The translations under genes were made by a program, and so were the position numbers. 64,000 bases of DNA from Marinobacter salicampi (GTDB lineage Bacteria > Pseudomonadota > Gammaproteobacteria > Pseudomonadales > Oleiphilaceae): assembly GCF_011074795.1 (NCBI RefSeq), contig NZ_JAAMPF010000014.1, positions 62,001 through 126,000 on the forward strand. The letters run 5' to 3'. The notes under the pieces were generated by a model. That model ran no database searches. It was given only the letters and a program-made list of their open reading frames with translations, and was not told the DNA's origin. The stretch's first letter is position 1; every line of letters begins with the position of its first letter. Positions 48,006 to 56,525 of the stretch are shown here, piece by piece.

Positions 48006-48249
48006 TGGTTCACTCCTGACTGTTGCTGTTCTTATTTTTTCGTATTTTTACTATTTTTATCGTTTAAGCCAAGAACTAATTTCGGTTTGAGTAATTTTTG
48101 CGATTTAAAACACCGCCGCACGTCTTGTCCTTGACTTCAAAACCGTTAAATTATCTCATGACTCTCGCAATAGACTGTTTTTTGCGGATAATCCGTTTGT
48201 TAAGACCGTTTTCAACGGCCTTCCAGGCTGTGATCACAGGAGTACAGGC

Positions 48250-49008
48250 ATGGCACAAAGACACCGTCAGGATCTGATCATGGAGCTTATCCAGAAGAAC
48301 GGGTTTGTGACCACGGAGCAGCTTGTGGATCACTTCCAGGTTACGCCCCAGACCATCCGCCGCGACCTTAACCAGCTGGCCAAACAAAGCCGCGTCCGGC
48401 GTCACCATGGCGGAGCAGGGATCGATTCAAGCACCGTAAATACCTCCTACCAGACTCGCAAGATTCTCGAACTGGAAGCCAAGGAAAAGATTGCTGAAAC
48501 CCTGGTCAAGATCATTCCGGACAACGCGTCACTGTTCATCAATATTGGCACGACCACCGAAACCATCGCCCGCGCACTCCTCAACCATAACAACCTTCGC
48601 GTCGTGACGAATAATCTGCACGTGGCTTCCATTCTGGCGGCCCGGGAAGACTTCAATATCATTATAGCCGGTGGCGAAGTCCGCAATCGGGATGGCGGTA
48701 TCGTCGGCGAGGCCACCCGGGACTTTATTAACCAGTTCAAGATGGACTTTGGCATTATCGGCATCAGCGGTATCCACAGTGACGGCTCCCTACTCGATTT
48801 CGATTATCGTGAAGTCCGCGTTGCACAAACGATCATTGCCAACTCGCAGAAAGTCCTGCTGGCGGCTGACCATTCCAAGTTCGGCCGCAACGCCATGGTC
48901 CGGCTTGGCGACATAACCCAGGCTCACCACTTCTTTACCGACCAGCAACCCCCGGCAGAAATCCGGCAGATGCTGAGGGAAAACGAAGTCGACCTCCACG
49001 TTGTCTGA
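48250..49008 (+). CDS. glpR: DeoR-family glycerol-3-phosphate regulon repressor GlpR
   Basis: A 252-residue repressor. The N-terminal helix-turn-helix is GFVTTEQLVDHFQVTPQTIRR, followed by RVRRHHGGAG. The C-terminal DeoR sensor domain contains LFINIGTTTETIARAL, FGIIGISGIHSDGSLLDFD and LLAADHSKFGRNAMVRLG, which bind a sugar phosphate, by homology glycerol 3-phosphate. It lies between glpK and glpD as in pseudomonads. It is the best candidate to bind the TTCG-N4-CGAA sites found across 36-53 kb. Confidence 0.95.
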   Translation: MAQRHRQDLIMELIQKNGFVTTEQLVDHFQVTPQTIRRDLNQLAKQSRVRRHHGGAGIDSSTVNTSYQTRKILELEAKEKIAETLVKIIPDNASLFINIGTTTETIARALLNHNNLRVVTNNLHVASILAAREDFNIIIAGGEVRNRDGGIVGEATRDFINQFKMDFGIIGISGIHSDGSLLDFDYREVRVAQTIIANSQKVLLAADHSKFGRNAMVRLGDITQAHHFFTDQQPPAEIRQMLRENEVDLHVV

Positions 49009-49340
49009 GACCGAATCCTAGCCTTCGGAAGCCCAGACTCCGCAATACGTTCCCTCCGGGCCTGAAGGCCTCGCCCTGCCTCGGTATGAGCCGGCCGATG
49101 GGCACCACTCTTGCTCCCGTCGTTGTTTTCGAACAGACCCACCTTTGAGGCAGAGGCCCGGTCCAGACAGAATGTCTACTCTATCGTAATTTATTCACAA
49201 ATGTTCGTTTTTGACCATCTTTTTTCCTTTACGAATTAAAAACTTTTTCGCATAATGAACAAAGCTGCATGGCTCGAACAATTGAACAACTGCGCATGAG
49301 CCATGGTGAATCGCGCCCTTTCTGTCTGGAGACGGCAAGC
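49009..49340 (+). promoter_or_regulatory. glpD promoter region with GlpR-like half-sites
   Basis: This 332-base gap between glpR and glpD holds AAATGTTCGTT (49199-49209), a near-perfect left half of the GlpR operator. TTTTCGAACA (49127-49136) and TTTTTCGCATAATGAACA (49245-49262) are other related elements. No terminator with a T-run was found for glpR. Confidence 0.5.
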
Positions 49341-50840
49341 ATGACCGCTGATAATAATATTTATGACCTCATTGTGGTGGGTGGAGGGGTCAACGGAACC
49401 GGTATTGCTATGGATGCAGCCGGTCGCGGGTTGAAAACCATTCTTTGCGAAATGAATGATCTTGCATCCGCCACCTCCTCGAACAGCAGCAAGCTGATAC
49501 ACGGAGGGCTTCGTTATCTTGAACATTATGAATTCAAACTTGTTCGCCAGGCCCTAGCAGAGCGTGAGTCGCTTCTTCGTAACGCTCCCCATATCATGTG
49601 GCCGATGCGGTTTCGGCTACCCCACCAATCCCACCTGAGGCCGGCCTGGATGATCCGGACCGGTCTGTTTCTTTATGACCATCTTGCCAAGCGCGAACTA
49701 CTGAAAGGCTCCAAGAGCATCAGGTTTGCCCCGGACGGGCCGATGGTCAGCGACATCACCAAGGGTTTCGAATACTCCGACGGCTGGGTTGACGATGCGC
49801 GCCTTGTGGTCCTGACTGCCAAGGCTGCCGAAGAGAAGGGTGCCCAAATCAAGACCCGCACTAAATGCGTCAAGGCGGAACGGACGGACAAATTGTGGCA
49901 TGTAACGCTCGCTGACACCCAGACCGGGGAGAAGAAAACCTACCAGTGCCGCGCTCTGATCAATGCCAGCGGCCCCTGGGTCAGCAGGCTGTTCAGTGAC
50001 ACCATGACCATCACGGCCCCGAAACAGATCAGGATGGTGAAGGGCAGCCACATTGTGGTGCCTAAAATTCACGACGAGCCAGAAGCCTATATTCTCCAGA
50101 ATGCCGACAATCGCATCATCTTCGTGATTCCCTATGAAGACGATTTTTCCCTCATCGGAACCACAGATGTGGACTATGAAGGGGATCCGAAAAAAGCGGT
50201 TATATCACCGGAAGAGACCGAGTATCTGGTAGGCATCGTTAATGACCATTTCAAACACAAGCTGACACCCGATGACGTGGTCTGGTCCTACTCAGGGGTC
50301 CGGCCCCTTATGGACGACGAGTTCGGAGATGCCCAGAAAGCCTCTAGAGATTACACCTTTGAAGTCGACGGAGGGAAAAAGGAGGCGCCCCTGATCTCGG
50401 TCTTTGGTGGCAAGATCACGACCTACCGCAAACTTGCAGAGGCCGCGACGGATCGTATCTGTGATTTCTTTCCGAACGCCGGCCCTGGGTGGACCAAGCA
50501 CGCCGCCCTGCCCGGCGGGGATTTCACAGACCAGCCCACCCTTCTGGCTGAGTTCAAGGTTGAGTATCCCTGGCTGCCTGAGAGTCTTGCCCGACGTTAT
50601 GTAAGGACCTACGGCACCCGGACCCGGACTCTGCTGAAGGATTGCCAATCAATGAAGGACATGGGACACCATTTCGGCGCTAACCTCTACGCCAGCGAAG
50701 TCAGTTACCTGATGAAGCACGAGTGGGCACAGGAGGCCGAAGACGTGGTCTGGCGCCGTACCAAGCTCGGCCTGAGGTTGAAAGACGACGATCTCGCCGG
50801 TCTGCAGAACTATATGGATAAAATACGCGCAGCAGCATGA
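49341..50840 (+). CDS. glpD: Aerobic glycerol-3-phosphate dehydrogenase GlpD
   Basis: A 499-residue membrane-associated flavoprotein oxidising glycerol 3-phosphate to dihydroxyacetone phosphate with electrons to ubiquinone. The FAD site is DLIVVGGGVNGTGIAMDAAG; SSNSSKLIHGGLRYLEHYEF is the second family signature, and GTTDVDYEGDP and FGGKITTYRKLAEAA follow. ATG 49341 has GGAGACGG upstream; the open frame starts 72 bases earlier without support. A strong terminator follows at 50904-50925. Confidence 0.96.
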   Translation: MTADNNIYDLIVVGGGVNGTGIAMDAAGRGLKTILCEMNDLASATSSNSSKLIHGGLRYLEHYEFKLVRQALAERESLLRNAPHIMWPMRFRLPHQSHLRPAWMIRTGLFLYDHLAKRELLKGSKSIRFAPDGPMVSDITKGFEYSDGWVDDARLVVLTAKAAEEKGAQIKTRTKCVKAERTDKLWHVTLADTQTGEKKTYQCRALINASGPWVSRLFSDTMTITAPKQIRMVKGSHIVVPKIHDEPEAYILQNADNRIIFVIPYEDDFSLIGTTDVDYEGDPKKAVISPEETEYLVGIVNDHFKHKLTPDDVVWSYSGVRPLMDDEFGDAQKASRDYTFEVDGGKKEAPLISVFGGKITTYRKLAEAATDRICDFFPNAGPGWTKHAALPGGDFTDQPTLLAEFKVEYPWLPESLARRYVRTYGTRTRTLLKDCQSMKDMGHHFGANLYASEVSYLMKHEWAQEAEDVVWRRTKLGLRLKDDDLAGLQNYMDKIRAAA

Positions 50841-50903
50841 CACTCATGGCCACAGCCTTGCCTCTGCCCTCCAGCAGTACCTGAGTCCCCTTCAGGTTTT
50901 CAC

Positions 50904-50925
50904 GGCCGCCGACGCGGTCTTTTTT
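50904..50925 (+). terminator. Rho-independent terminator of glpD
   Basis: GGCCGC (50904-50909) pairs with GCGGTC (50914-50919, one G-T pair) around CGAC and is followed directly by TTTTTT. Confidence 0.75.
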
Positions 50926-50941
50926 ATGTGTGCCGGCAAAG

Positions 50942-50976
50942 AAAAAAGGACGCTTCGGGTTAACTCAGCGTCCTTT
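50942..50976 (-). terminator. Rho-independent terminator of the porin gene
   Basis: AAAGGACGC (50945-50953) pairs with GCGTCCTTT (50968-50976). On the minus strand the stem runs into six T residues, which fits termination of the porin gene ending at 51025. Confidence 0.8.
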
Positions 50977-51024
50977 CTATAAGGTTGGGCATCGTGACCG
51001 GATTCCCTTCCTTGCGACTGGAAC

Positions 51025-52209
51025 CTAGAAGTCCAGCTGCATCCCCAGGCCAACCAGATCGTAATCGGGTTCGCTTGAGTCAGATTCAAACTGCGACAGT
51101 TCGCCCATCAGCGTCAGATTTGGCGTCAGTTGATACCTTGCGAACAGCATCGTCAGCTCGTTGGTATTGGCGGCGACTGGACCGCCGATTCCGGCAATGG
51201 CGTCACGGGAGTCCTGGTCGCCTTCACCATAGCTTACGCCCAGGGTTGTTTTTCCAAAGGTAAATGTTGGCTCCACGTACCACTGGGTGGCGTCCACATC
51301 AGCATCGTTCAGGGCATCGCCGTACAGGCCATCGGCACCAATACCGGTGGTATCCGTATAGTTGGCCGTGAAACCGAACGCACCCAAGCCTAGGTGGAAG
51401 CCAACATCATAGCCCTGAAGATCATATTCAAAACCATTGGAGATCACTTCCAGCTCCTGCTGCAGGAAACCGGTCCAGATCTTGAACATACCGCCATCAA
51501 GGTCCATGGCATAGGTAACCTGGCCTTCAAACCGTGGCAGGATCGTTTCAATGTTCGTATTGTCCTCGGGCTCTTCCGGATTAATGATGGCGACTTTCGC
51601 AGACAAACCGCCCATGTCCGGGGTGGTATAAACAACATGGGGGTTAAAGTTGGCGTAAACATACCCAGCACCGATGCGGCCGCCGGTGGCGTTACCAAAG
51701 TCTGCGCCGGAGAAAACCCGGCCAATGCCTTTGGCACTGCCCACATCGCCTATGGCATTGCTGTTGAAAACCCCGAACCCTTTACCAACCGCCAGATGAC
51801 CAAAGCCACCAGCAACACCGATCTCTGCAACCCGACTTTCGAACGCGGCATTGTCGTTCTGGGAGAGACTTGGAGATCCCAGGTGCGAGTTAATCTGCAG
51901 AGTCCCGGTAACAGTGAGTCCATTCACTTCGGGGGCGAGAAAACCAAAGGTCACATTAGCCGGGTTGAAGCTTGAGGTGATCCGGGTGCCATCCTCGCCA
52001 TCATCCTTGCCGCTGATATGAGATACGAACACCGGGATCGAGCCGTTCATGGTCGCTTTGTAACCGTCGTCGCTGTCATAGAGAGTCACAGCAGTTACAG
52101 GCGCTGATGCAATACCTGCCGATAAGGCCACGCCGATTGCCAACGCCGAAAGCCGAGGAGTACGTAAGGGCGGCTTTTCACTGTTTGAAGGTTTATTGTT
52201 TTCGATCAT
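51025..52209 (-). CDS. Gram-negative general porin
   Basis: A 394-residue outer-membrane protein with an N-terminal extension and signal peptide (LSALAIGVALSAGIASAPVTA). The start of the barrel, VTLYDSDDGYKATMNGSIPV, and FESRVAEIGVAGGFGHLAVGKGF resemble OmpC/Omp32-type trimeric porins. It ends in Phe (GLGMQLDF), as barrel proteins do. The ATG follows AGGAAG. Two GlpR-like elements lie 200-240 bases upstream, so it may be the outer-membrane entry for glycerol; that role is inferred from context. Confidence 0.85.
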   Translation of the reverse strand: MIENNKPSNSEKPPLRTPRLSALAIGVALSAGIASAPVTAVTLYDSDDGYKATMNGSIPVFVSHISGKDDGEDGTRITSSFNPANVTFGFLAPEVNGLTVTGTLQINSHLGSPSLSQNDNAAFESRVAEIGVAGGFGHLAVGKGFGVFNSNAIGDVGSAKGIGRVFSGADFGNATGGRIGAGYVYANFNPHVVYTTPDMGGLSAKVAIINPEEPEDNTNIETILPRFEGQVTYAMDLDGGMFKIWTGFLQQELEVISNGFEYDLQGYDVGFHLGLGAFGFTANYTDTTGIGADGLYGDALNDADVDATQWYVEPTFTFGKTTLGVSYGEGDQDSRDAIAGIGGPVAANTNELTMLFARYQLTPNLTLMGELSQFESDSSEPDYDLVGLGMQLDF

Positions 52210-52412
52210 GATAACTTCCTATTTTTGTTTGCGCGGTTTGCAACGTAGCAGGTCATCTTCGCTCTAATGTCATAATTCCCTCATTAAATCAGGGGCTTAA
52301 AAATAAGAGGTACATGAGGCCACGCTTTTATCCTGAGCCGGGGAGCCCATGTTCAGCTCGCCTTTTCTGTCAGGACCCCTTAAATCTAACCGCATAATCG
52401 AAAAATAGAAAG

Positions 52413-52448
52413 TTAACGAACATTGTTTTTGGTGTTTTAACGAACATT
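52413..52448 (-). promoter_or_regulatory. Pair of direct GlpR-like half-sites upstream of the porin gene
   Basis: TTAACGAACATT occurs at 52413-52424 and again, identical, at 52437-52448, 24 bases apart. AACGAACATT is the right half of the E. coli GlpR operator. The surrounding 52210-52845 (636 bases) is AT-rich and has no intact gene. Confidence 0.5.
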
Positions 52449-52775
52449 TTTACAAAAAAGAATATACCAACATGAAGTTAAGCCTCTTACAATAATATTT
52501 ATTGTTATATTTCATATATTTCCGTTTATTAAGTGATGGACTAAGTCATTTTCTATCTAGAAAATATAAATTTGAACAAAACGCACTAGCGAAACTTCCT
52601 GCGCCAGAATCTTAGGATAAAAAGTGACAAAGCGCGCCTAGTTATCAGTCACATAGTCTGATGACTTTCCTCACTGCCCTGGTTTTAGCCGGTTTCTCGT
52701 CTTATATCGGATGGCCGACTTTAGCTCTGGTCGAAGGGACGCCAGCGTTGACGAACATTTTTTTGTTCTTGTTAG

Positions 52776-52793
52776 ATGTTCTTTACCGAACAT
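52776..52793. promoter_or_regulatory. Near-consensus GlpR operator in front of the glpV pseudogene
   Basis: ATGTTCTTTACCGAACAT is an 18-base imperfect palindrome that differs from ATGTTCGATAACGAACAT (E. coli type) at three central positions. A further half-site ACGAACATT is at 52751-52759. Confidence 0.6.
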
Positions 52794-52849
52794 ATCACAG
52801 ACAACAAAAACAACAGGATTGCGGCCATGATCGGATTCCGAGCGCCAAA

Positions 52850-53183
52850 GGTCGTTACGACACCTTCGTCAACGATTCGGACCTCATTGGAACCCATTCC
52901 CGTAGCGGCTGGGTTCTACCTCTCAGCGACTTCATGGCCGGCGACGGCGCCGAGGTTACCCTGCCGACTCTTGATCGCGCCGAAACAGCAGTTTCGCGAC
53001 CGTTATGGCTATGAGCTCGGCGTGCCGATCAACTGGTCCGCTTATGAAACGCCCCGCCCGGAGCTGAAAGGGGAAAGTTGGTGGCTGGCCCAGCCTGGAG
53101 CCCCCAAGCCAGTACTGGCCAATGAGAAGCCCCAGGGTGCTACCATTGCCTATGATGATCTGGTTCGGTCCTGGCAAAACTGA
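52850..53183 (+). pseudogene. glpV: Decayed second copy of glpV
   Basis: Three pieces of a GlpV-like protein remain in order. YDTFVNDSDLIGTHSRSG with MAGDGAEVTLPTLD is in one frame from about 52856. After a frameshift near 52980, QQFRDRYGYELGVPINWSAYE is in the next frame, and it then jumps directly to the C-terminus (SWWLAQPGAPKPVLANEK, then VRSWQN). The N-terminus and about 450 internal residues are gone. The remnant differs clearly from the intact GlpV at 38.2-39.9 kb (for example YDDLVRSWQN against YKELLKSWEQ), so it is an old or separately acquired copy. Confidence 0.85.
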
Positions 53184-53299
53184 GGCCGGGGAGGGACTGG
53201 CATCCAGTCAGGACAAAGGGCAAACTGCCGGACATCGGGTCCTACGTCAGCTAACCCTGGCCCGGGTCCTGCCCTGTTCACCTGTCACCGAGCGATGAC

Positions 53300-54073
53300 A
53301 TGCTAAAAAATGAATCCAGCACTGCCAGGGACCGAGCCCTGGACGACCCGCGGCCGGCGCTACCACCCATTGACGTGGAGGAATTTCGGAAGGTGGTGCG
53401 AAGCCGCCGTTCTATCAGGCGATTTACCGACGAGGAGGTGCCCGGGCGTATCCTTGACGACTGCCTGGAACTGGCCATGCTGGCACCCAATTCCAGCAAC
53501 CTCCAGCCCTGGGAATTCTACGTGGTGTCGACGCCCGCCATAAAGCAGAGACTGGCCGAGGCCTGCCTGGGTCAGAACGCCGCCAGAACCGCGCCGGTCC
53601 TCATCGGCATAGTCGCGCGGACCAACACCTGGCGGGCCAACAGTCAGCGTAACCTTGACGAATGGCCTGAGGAAAAACGCCCGGGCATCGTTGAAAAATA
53701 TTATTCCAGGATCGCCCCACTCCATTACAACCAGGGGCCGCTTGGCCTGTTCGGGCTGGCGAAAAAGGCCGCCGGTTTGGCGGTTGGGCTTCGCAGGCCG
53801 GTACCCCGGGGGCCCTATTCGCCCTGTGAAATGAAAGTATGGGCTGCCAAATCCACGGCGCTCGCCGCCGAGAATCTCATGTTGGCGGCCCGGGCCCACG
53901 GCTTTGACAGCTGCCCCATGGAAGGTTTCGATGACCATCGGGTGAGAAAGATCCTCGGAGTACCCAGGGACGGAATTGTCATTATGGTCCTTGCCCTGGG
54001 ACGTCGCGCTGAAAATGGCGTGTACAACCGTCAGTACCGCTTTGCGCCGGAAGACTTTATCCGCCGGTTGTAG
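53300..54073 (+). CDS. Nitroreductase-family FMN oxidoreductase
   Basis: A 257-residue protein of the NADH oxidase/nitroreductase fold. VVRSRRSIRRFTDEEVPG at residues 32-49 is the FMN-binding start, APNSSNLQPWEFYVV continues it, and AAENLMLAARAHGFDSCPMEGF and VIMVLALGRRAENG complete the fold. The N-terminal 25 residues are acidic and variable. Physiological substrate unknown. It lies alone downstream of the glpV remnant. Confidence 0.88.
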   Translation: MLKNESSTARDRALDDPRPALPPIDVEEFRKVVRSRRSIRRFTDEEVPGRILDDCLELAMLAPNSSNLQPWEFYVVSTPAIKQRLAEACLGQNAARTAPVLIGIVARTNTWRANSQRNLDEWPEEKRPGIVEKYYSRIAPLHYNQGPLGLFGLAKKAAGLAVGLRRPVPRGPYSPCEMKVWAAKSTALAAENLMLAARAHGFDSCPMEGFDDHRVRKILGVPRDGIVIMVLALGRRAENGVYNRQYRFAPEDFIRRL

Positions 54074-54229
54074 AGTTCGCCGGACACCGAATTTAACAAT
54101 AATTTTGTAGGGACAGAGGTCTCCGGTAGCTACCATATAGTTTGGGATGAAGTTTCAGGTCCGGTAGGCCAAGGGCGACTCTGCATGGCTGGCAAGCCGG
54201 CACTGCGTGCATGAATAACGGGGTGGGCT

Positions 54230-55519
54230 TTGGAAGCGTTAGAATTCGTTGAGACCGAAGTTCCGGTGTCTGACCTGCAGCTAGGCATGCACGTTCTGAG
54301 ACTCGATTGCGACTGGGAATCCACCGATTTTCCGCTGCAAGGGTTCATTATTCGCTGCCAGGAAGACATCCACGCCCTGCAGGAACAATGCACATCGGTT
54401 TTCATTGAAGGGCGCGTAACCTACCAGTCCCGTCATACCTCCTCTTCACTGTTTCGCAAGACAAAGGCCGCAGCTCCCGTTCGGCGGGTGACCTATATCA
54501 ACAAGATTCCTTTCCGGGACGAGCTGGACGCCGCCATGGCGAGTTTCCATGCCTGTCGCAACCTGGCCAAGGACATACTCACCTCCGTCCGGCTGGGCCG
54601 TGTTATCGATCTCAATGAAGTGCGTCCAGTGGTGAAAGGTGTAGTGAACAGTGTCATCCGAAATCAGGCGGCACTGCTGTGGCTGACCCAGATCCGGAAC
54701 AAGGATGACTACACTGCCGAACACTGCATGAATGTCTGTGTGCTGTCCGCCGCCTTCGGAAGGCATCTGGGCATCGAAGGCAAGGACCTTGAGGTTCTCG
54801 CCCTGGCTGGTTTGCTGCATGATGTTGGCAAGATCAAGGTGGACGACGCTGTACTTAACAAGCCCGGCGCTTATACGCCGGAAGAATTTGCTGAAATGAA
54901 GATGCACCCGGTCTATGGGCGCCAGGTGTTGATGGCGGTTAACGGCCTGGAATCAACTGCGGTCGACGTTGCCTACGACCATCATGAACGCATGGATGGC
55001 ACTGGCTACCCCAGGGGCTTACTTCAACACCAGATTCCCTATTTTGCCAAGATCGTTGCGGTGGTCGATGCCTACGATGCGATTACCGGCCACCGGGTCT
55101 ACGACAGCGCCAAATCCTCAAAACAGGCGCTGGATATTCTTTATAAATGCCGCGGCACCCAGTTCGACGATGACCTTGCGCTAGAATTCATCCGCTTCAC
55201 CGGCATATACCCACCCGGTGCCCTGGTGGAGCTATCCACGGGGGAAATCGGGCTGATACTGCAATCCAACCCCGTCAATCGGTTGCGCCCGCGCCTGTTG
55301 GTTGTGCGGGACGCCGGCAAGGCCCCATGCCGTGAGCGGGTGCTTGATCTGATGAGCCTTAACATCGGCGACGGCAAACCCGTCACCGTGCTGAAGGAGT
55401 GGCCCAACGGCAGCTTCGGAATAGACCTGAAGCACTACCTTGAGCTTGGCCTTCAGCTCAGGAAAGAGGCAGAGGCTGGGGGACAGGCTGAAAGCGACGT
55501 GCTTGAGTACTTCACCTAG
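54230..55519 (+). CDS. HD-GYP c-di-GMP phosphodiesterase with DUF3391 domain
   Basis: A 429-residue cytoplasmic protein. The N-terminal DUF3391 domain (VPVSDLQLGMHVLRLDCDW) precedes an HD-GYP domain: HCMNVCVLSAAFGRHLG, LLHDVGKIKVDD with the HD pair, AYDHHERMDGTGYPRGL with the GYP motif, and KIVAVVDAYDAITGHRVY. All catalytic residues look intact. The start is TTG 54230 after GGGGTGGG. It would break down c-di-GMP, opposing the GGDEF protein at 11.6 kb. It converges with glk, leaving seven bases. Confidence 0.9.
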   Translation: MEALEFVETEVPVSDLQLGMHVLRLDCDWESTDFPLQGFIIRCQEDIHALQEQCTSVFIEGRVTYQSRHTSSSLFRKTKAAAPVRRVTYINKIPFRDELDAAMASFHACRNLAKDILTSVRLGRVIDLNEVRPVVKGVVNSVIRNQAALLWLTQIRNKDDYTAEHCMNVCVLSAAFGRHLGIEGKDLEVLALAGLLHDVGKIKVDDAVLNKPGAYTPEEFAEMKMHPVYGRQVLMAVNGLESTAVDVAYDHHERMDGTGYPRGLLQHQIPYFAKIVAVVDAYDAITGHRVYDSAKSSKQALDILYKCRGTQFDDDLALEFIRFTGIYPPGALVELSTGEIGLILQSNPVNRLRPRLLVVRDAGKAPCRERVLDLMSLNIGDGKPVTVLKEWPNGSFGIDLKHYLELGLQLRKEAEAGGQAESDVLEYFT

Positions 55520-55526
55520 CCACAAC

Positions 55527-56525
55527 TCAGTTCTGCAAGCGGCCGACCTCCTCGTTGCCAAGAGCTTCTGCCGAGCCATACAGGGCAGTAGCGTCGTCAG
55601 TCACCAGATACACAGGGGTAGCCTCCATTATCGAACGCATTCTGCCCTTGGCCTCGAACCCCGCCCGAAATCCGCTTTCAGCCAGAAACTCCGCCATCCG
55701 CGGCAGCAATCCGCCACACAGGTACACCCCGCCACGACTGCCCAGGGTAAGTGCCGCGTTACCGGCAACCCGTCCGAGCCATTCGCAGAACTGTAAGAGC
55801 GTTGCCCGGGCCAGTGTATCGGAGTTCCCGACCGCTGCTTGCACAACCTGTTGCGGTGTCGTGAACGGTCCGGACTGGCCCTGCATCTGAGCATAGGCCT
55901 GATAGAGGTTGACCAGGCCCGGTCCCGATAGAACCCGCTCTGCGGATACCCGCCCGAATCGCCTGCGCAGGATACGCAGCAGTTCGATCTCGTCATCGGA
56001 GCTGACCGGTAGATCCACATGGCCCCCTTCGGTGGCCAGTGGCACCCAGCCATTTCGGGTGGGCACCAACCCCGATACCCCGAGACCAGTTCCGGGACCG
56101 ATCACCAGACGTGGGCTTGCATGTTCTGCCGGCCCTCCCCCAAGTGCCACCAGATGTTCATTTGATACATGAGGCACTCCCAGTGCCATGGCGGTGAAGT
56201 CATTGATCACCTTGAGTGTCTGCCAGCCAAATCGCCTTTTAAGCTCCGAAATACGGAATTGCCAGGGGTTATTGGTCATGGCAATTGCATCACCCCGAAT
56301 GGGAGAGGCCAGTGCGATACAGGCCCTGTCGATAGCATCCCCGGAGATGGCTGCCTTTTCCAGGTAGGTTTCAATAGCCTGCTGGAGACTTCGATAATCC
56401 GCGCACAGGACTCGCTGTGCATGGTCCGGCTGTGCCGGATCGTCTGCCACAAGGGCGAAGCGTGCGTGGGTACCACCGATATCCGCTACCAGCCCTAGGC
56501 TTGTTGTGGCGGTCGTGCTGGTCAT
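55527..56525 (-). CDS. glk: Glucokinase
   Basis: A 332-residue ROK-unrelated bacterial glucokinase phosphorylating glucose. [18 protein letters not shown] is the ATP/phosphate site, [15 protein letters not shown] carries the catalytic Asp, [13 protein letters not shown] and [16 protein letters not shown] line the glucose pocket, and [13 protein letters not shown] is the adenosine motif. Its ATG overlaps the edd stop (ATGA), so edd-glk are coupled. Confidence 0.94.
   Translation of the reverse strand: MTSTTATTSLGLVADIGGTHARFALVADDPAQPDHAQRVLCADYRSLQQAIETYLEKAAISGDAIDRACIALASPIRGDAIAMTNNPWQFRISELKRRFGWQTLKVINDFTAMALGVPHVSNEHLVALGGGPAEHASPRLVIGPGTGLGVSGLVPTRNGWVPLATEGGHVDLPVSSDDEIELLRILRRRFGRVSAERVLSGPGLVNLYQAYAQMQGQSGPFTTPQQVVQAAVGNSDTLARATLLQFCEWLGRVAGNAALTLGSRGGVYLCGGLLPRMAEFLAESGFRAGFEAKGRMRSIMEATPVYLVTDDATALYGSAEALGNEEVGRLQN

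Noticed and set aside
49040..49075. GGGCCTGAAGGCCTCGCCC as a terminator of glpR
   Set aside because: The pairing is short and interrupted and no T-run follows.
52661..53014. Open frame of 117 codons as a possible new small membrane protein
   Set aside because: Its second half is glpV remnant sequence, its first half lacks a ribosome site, and it ends at an internal frameshift junction.
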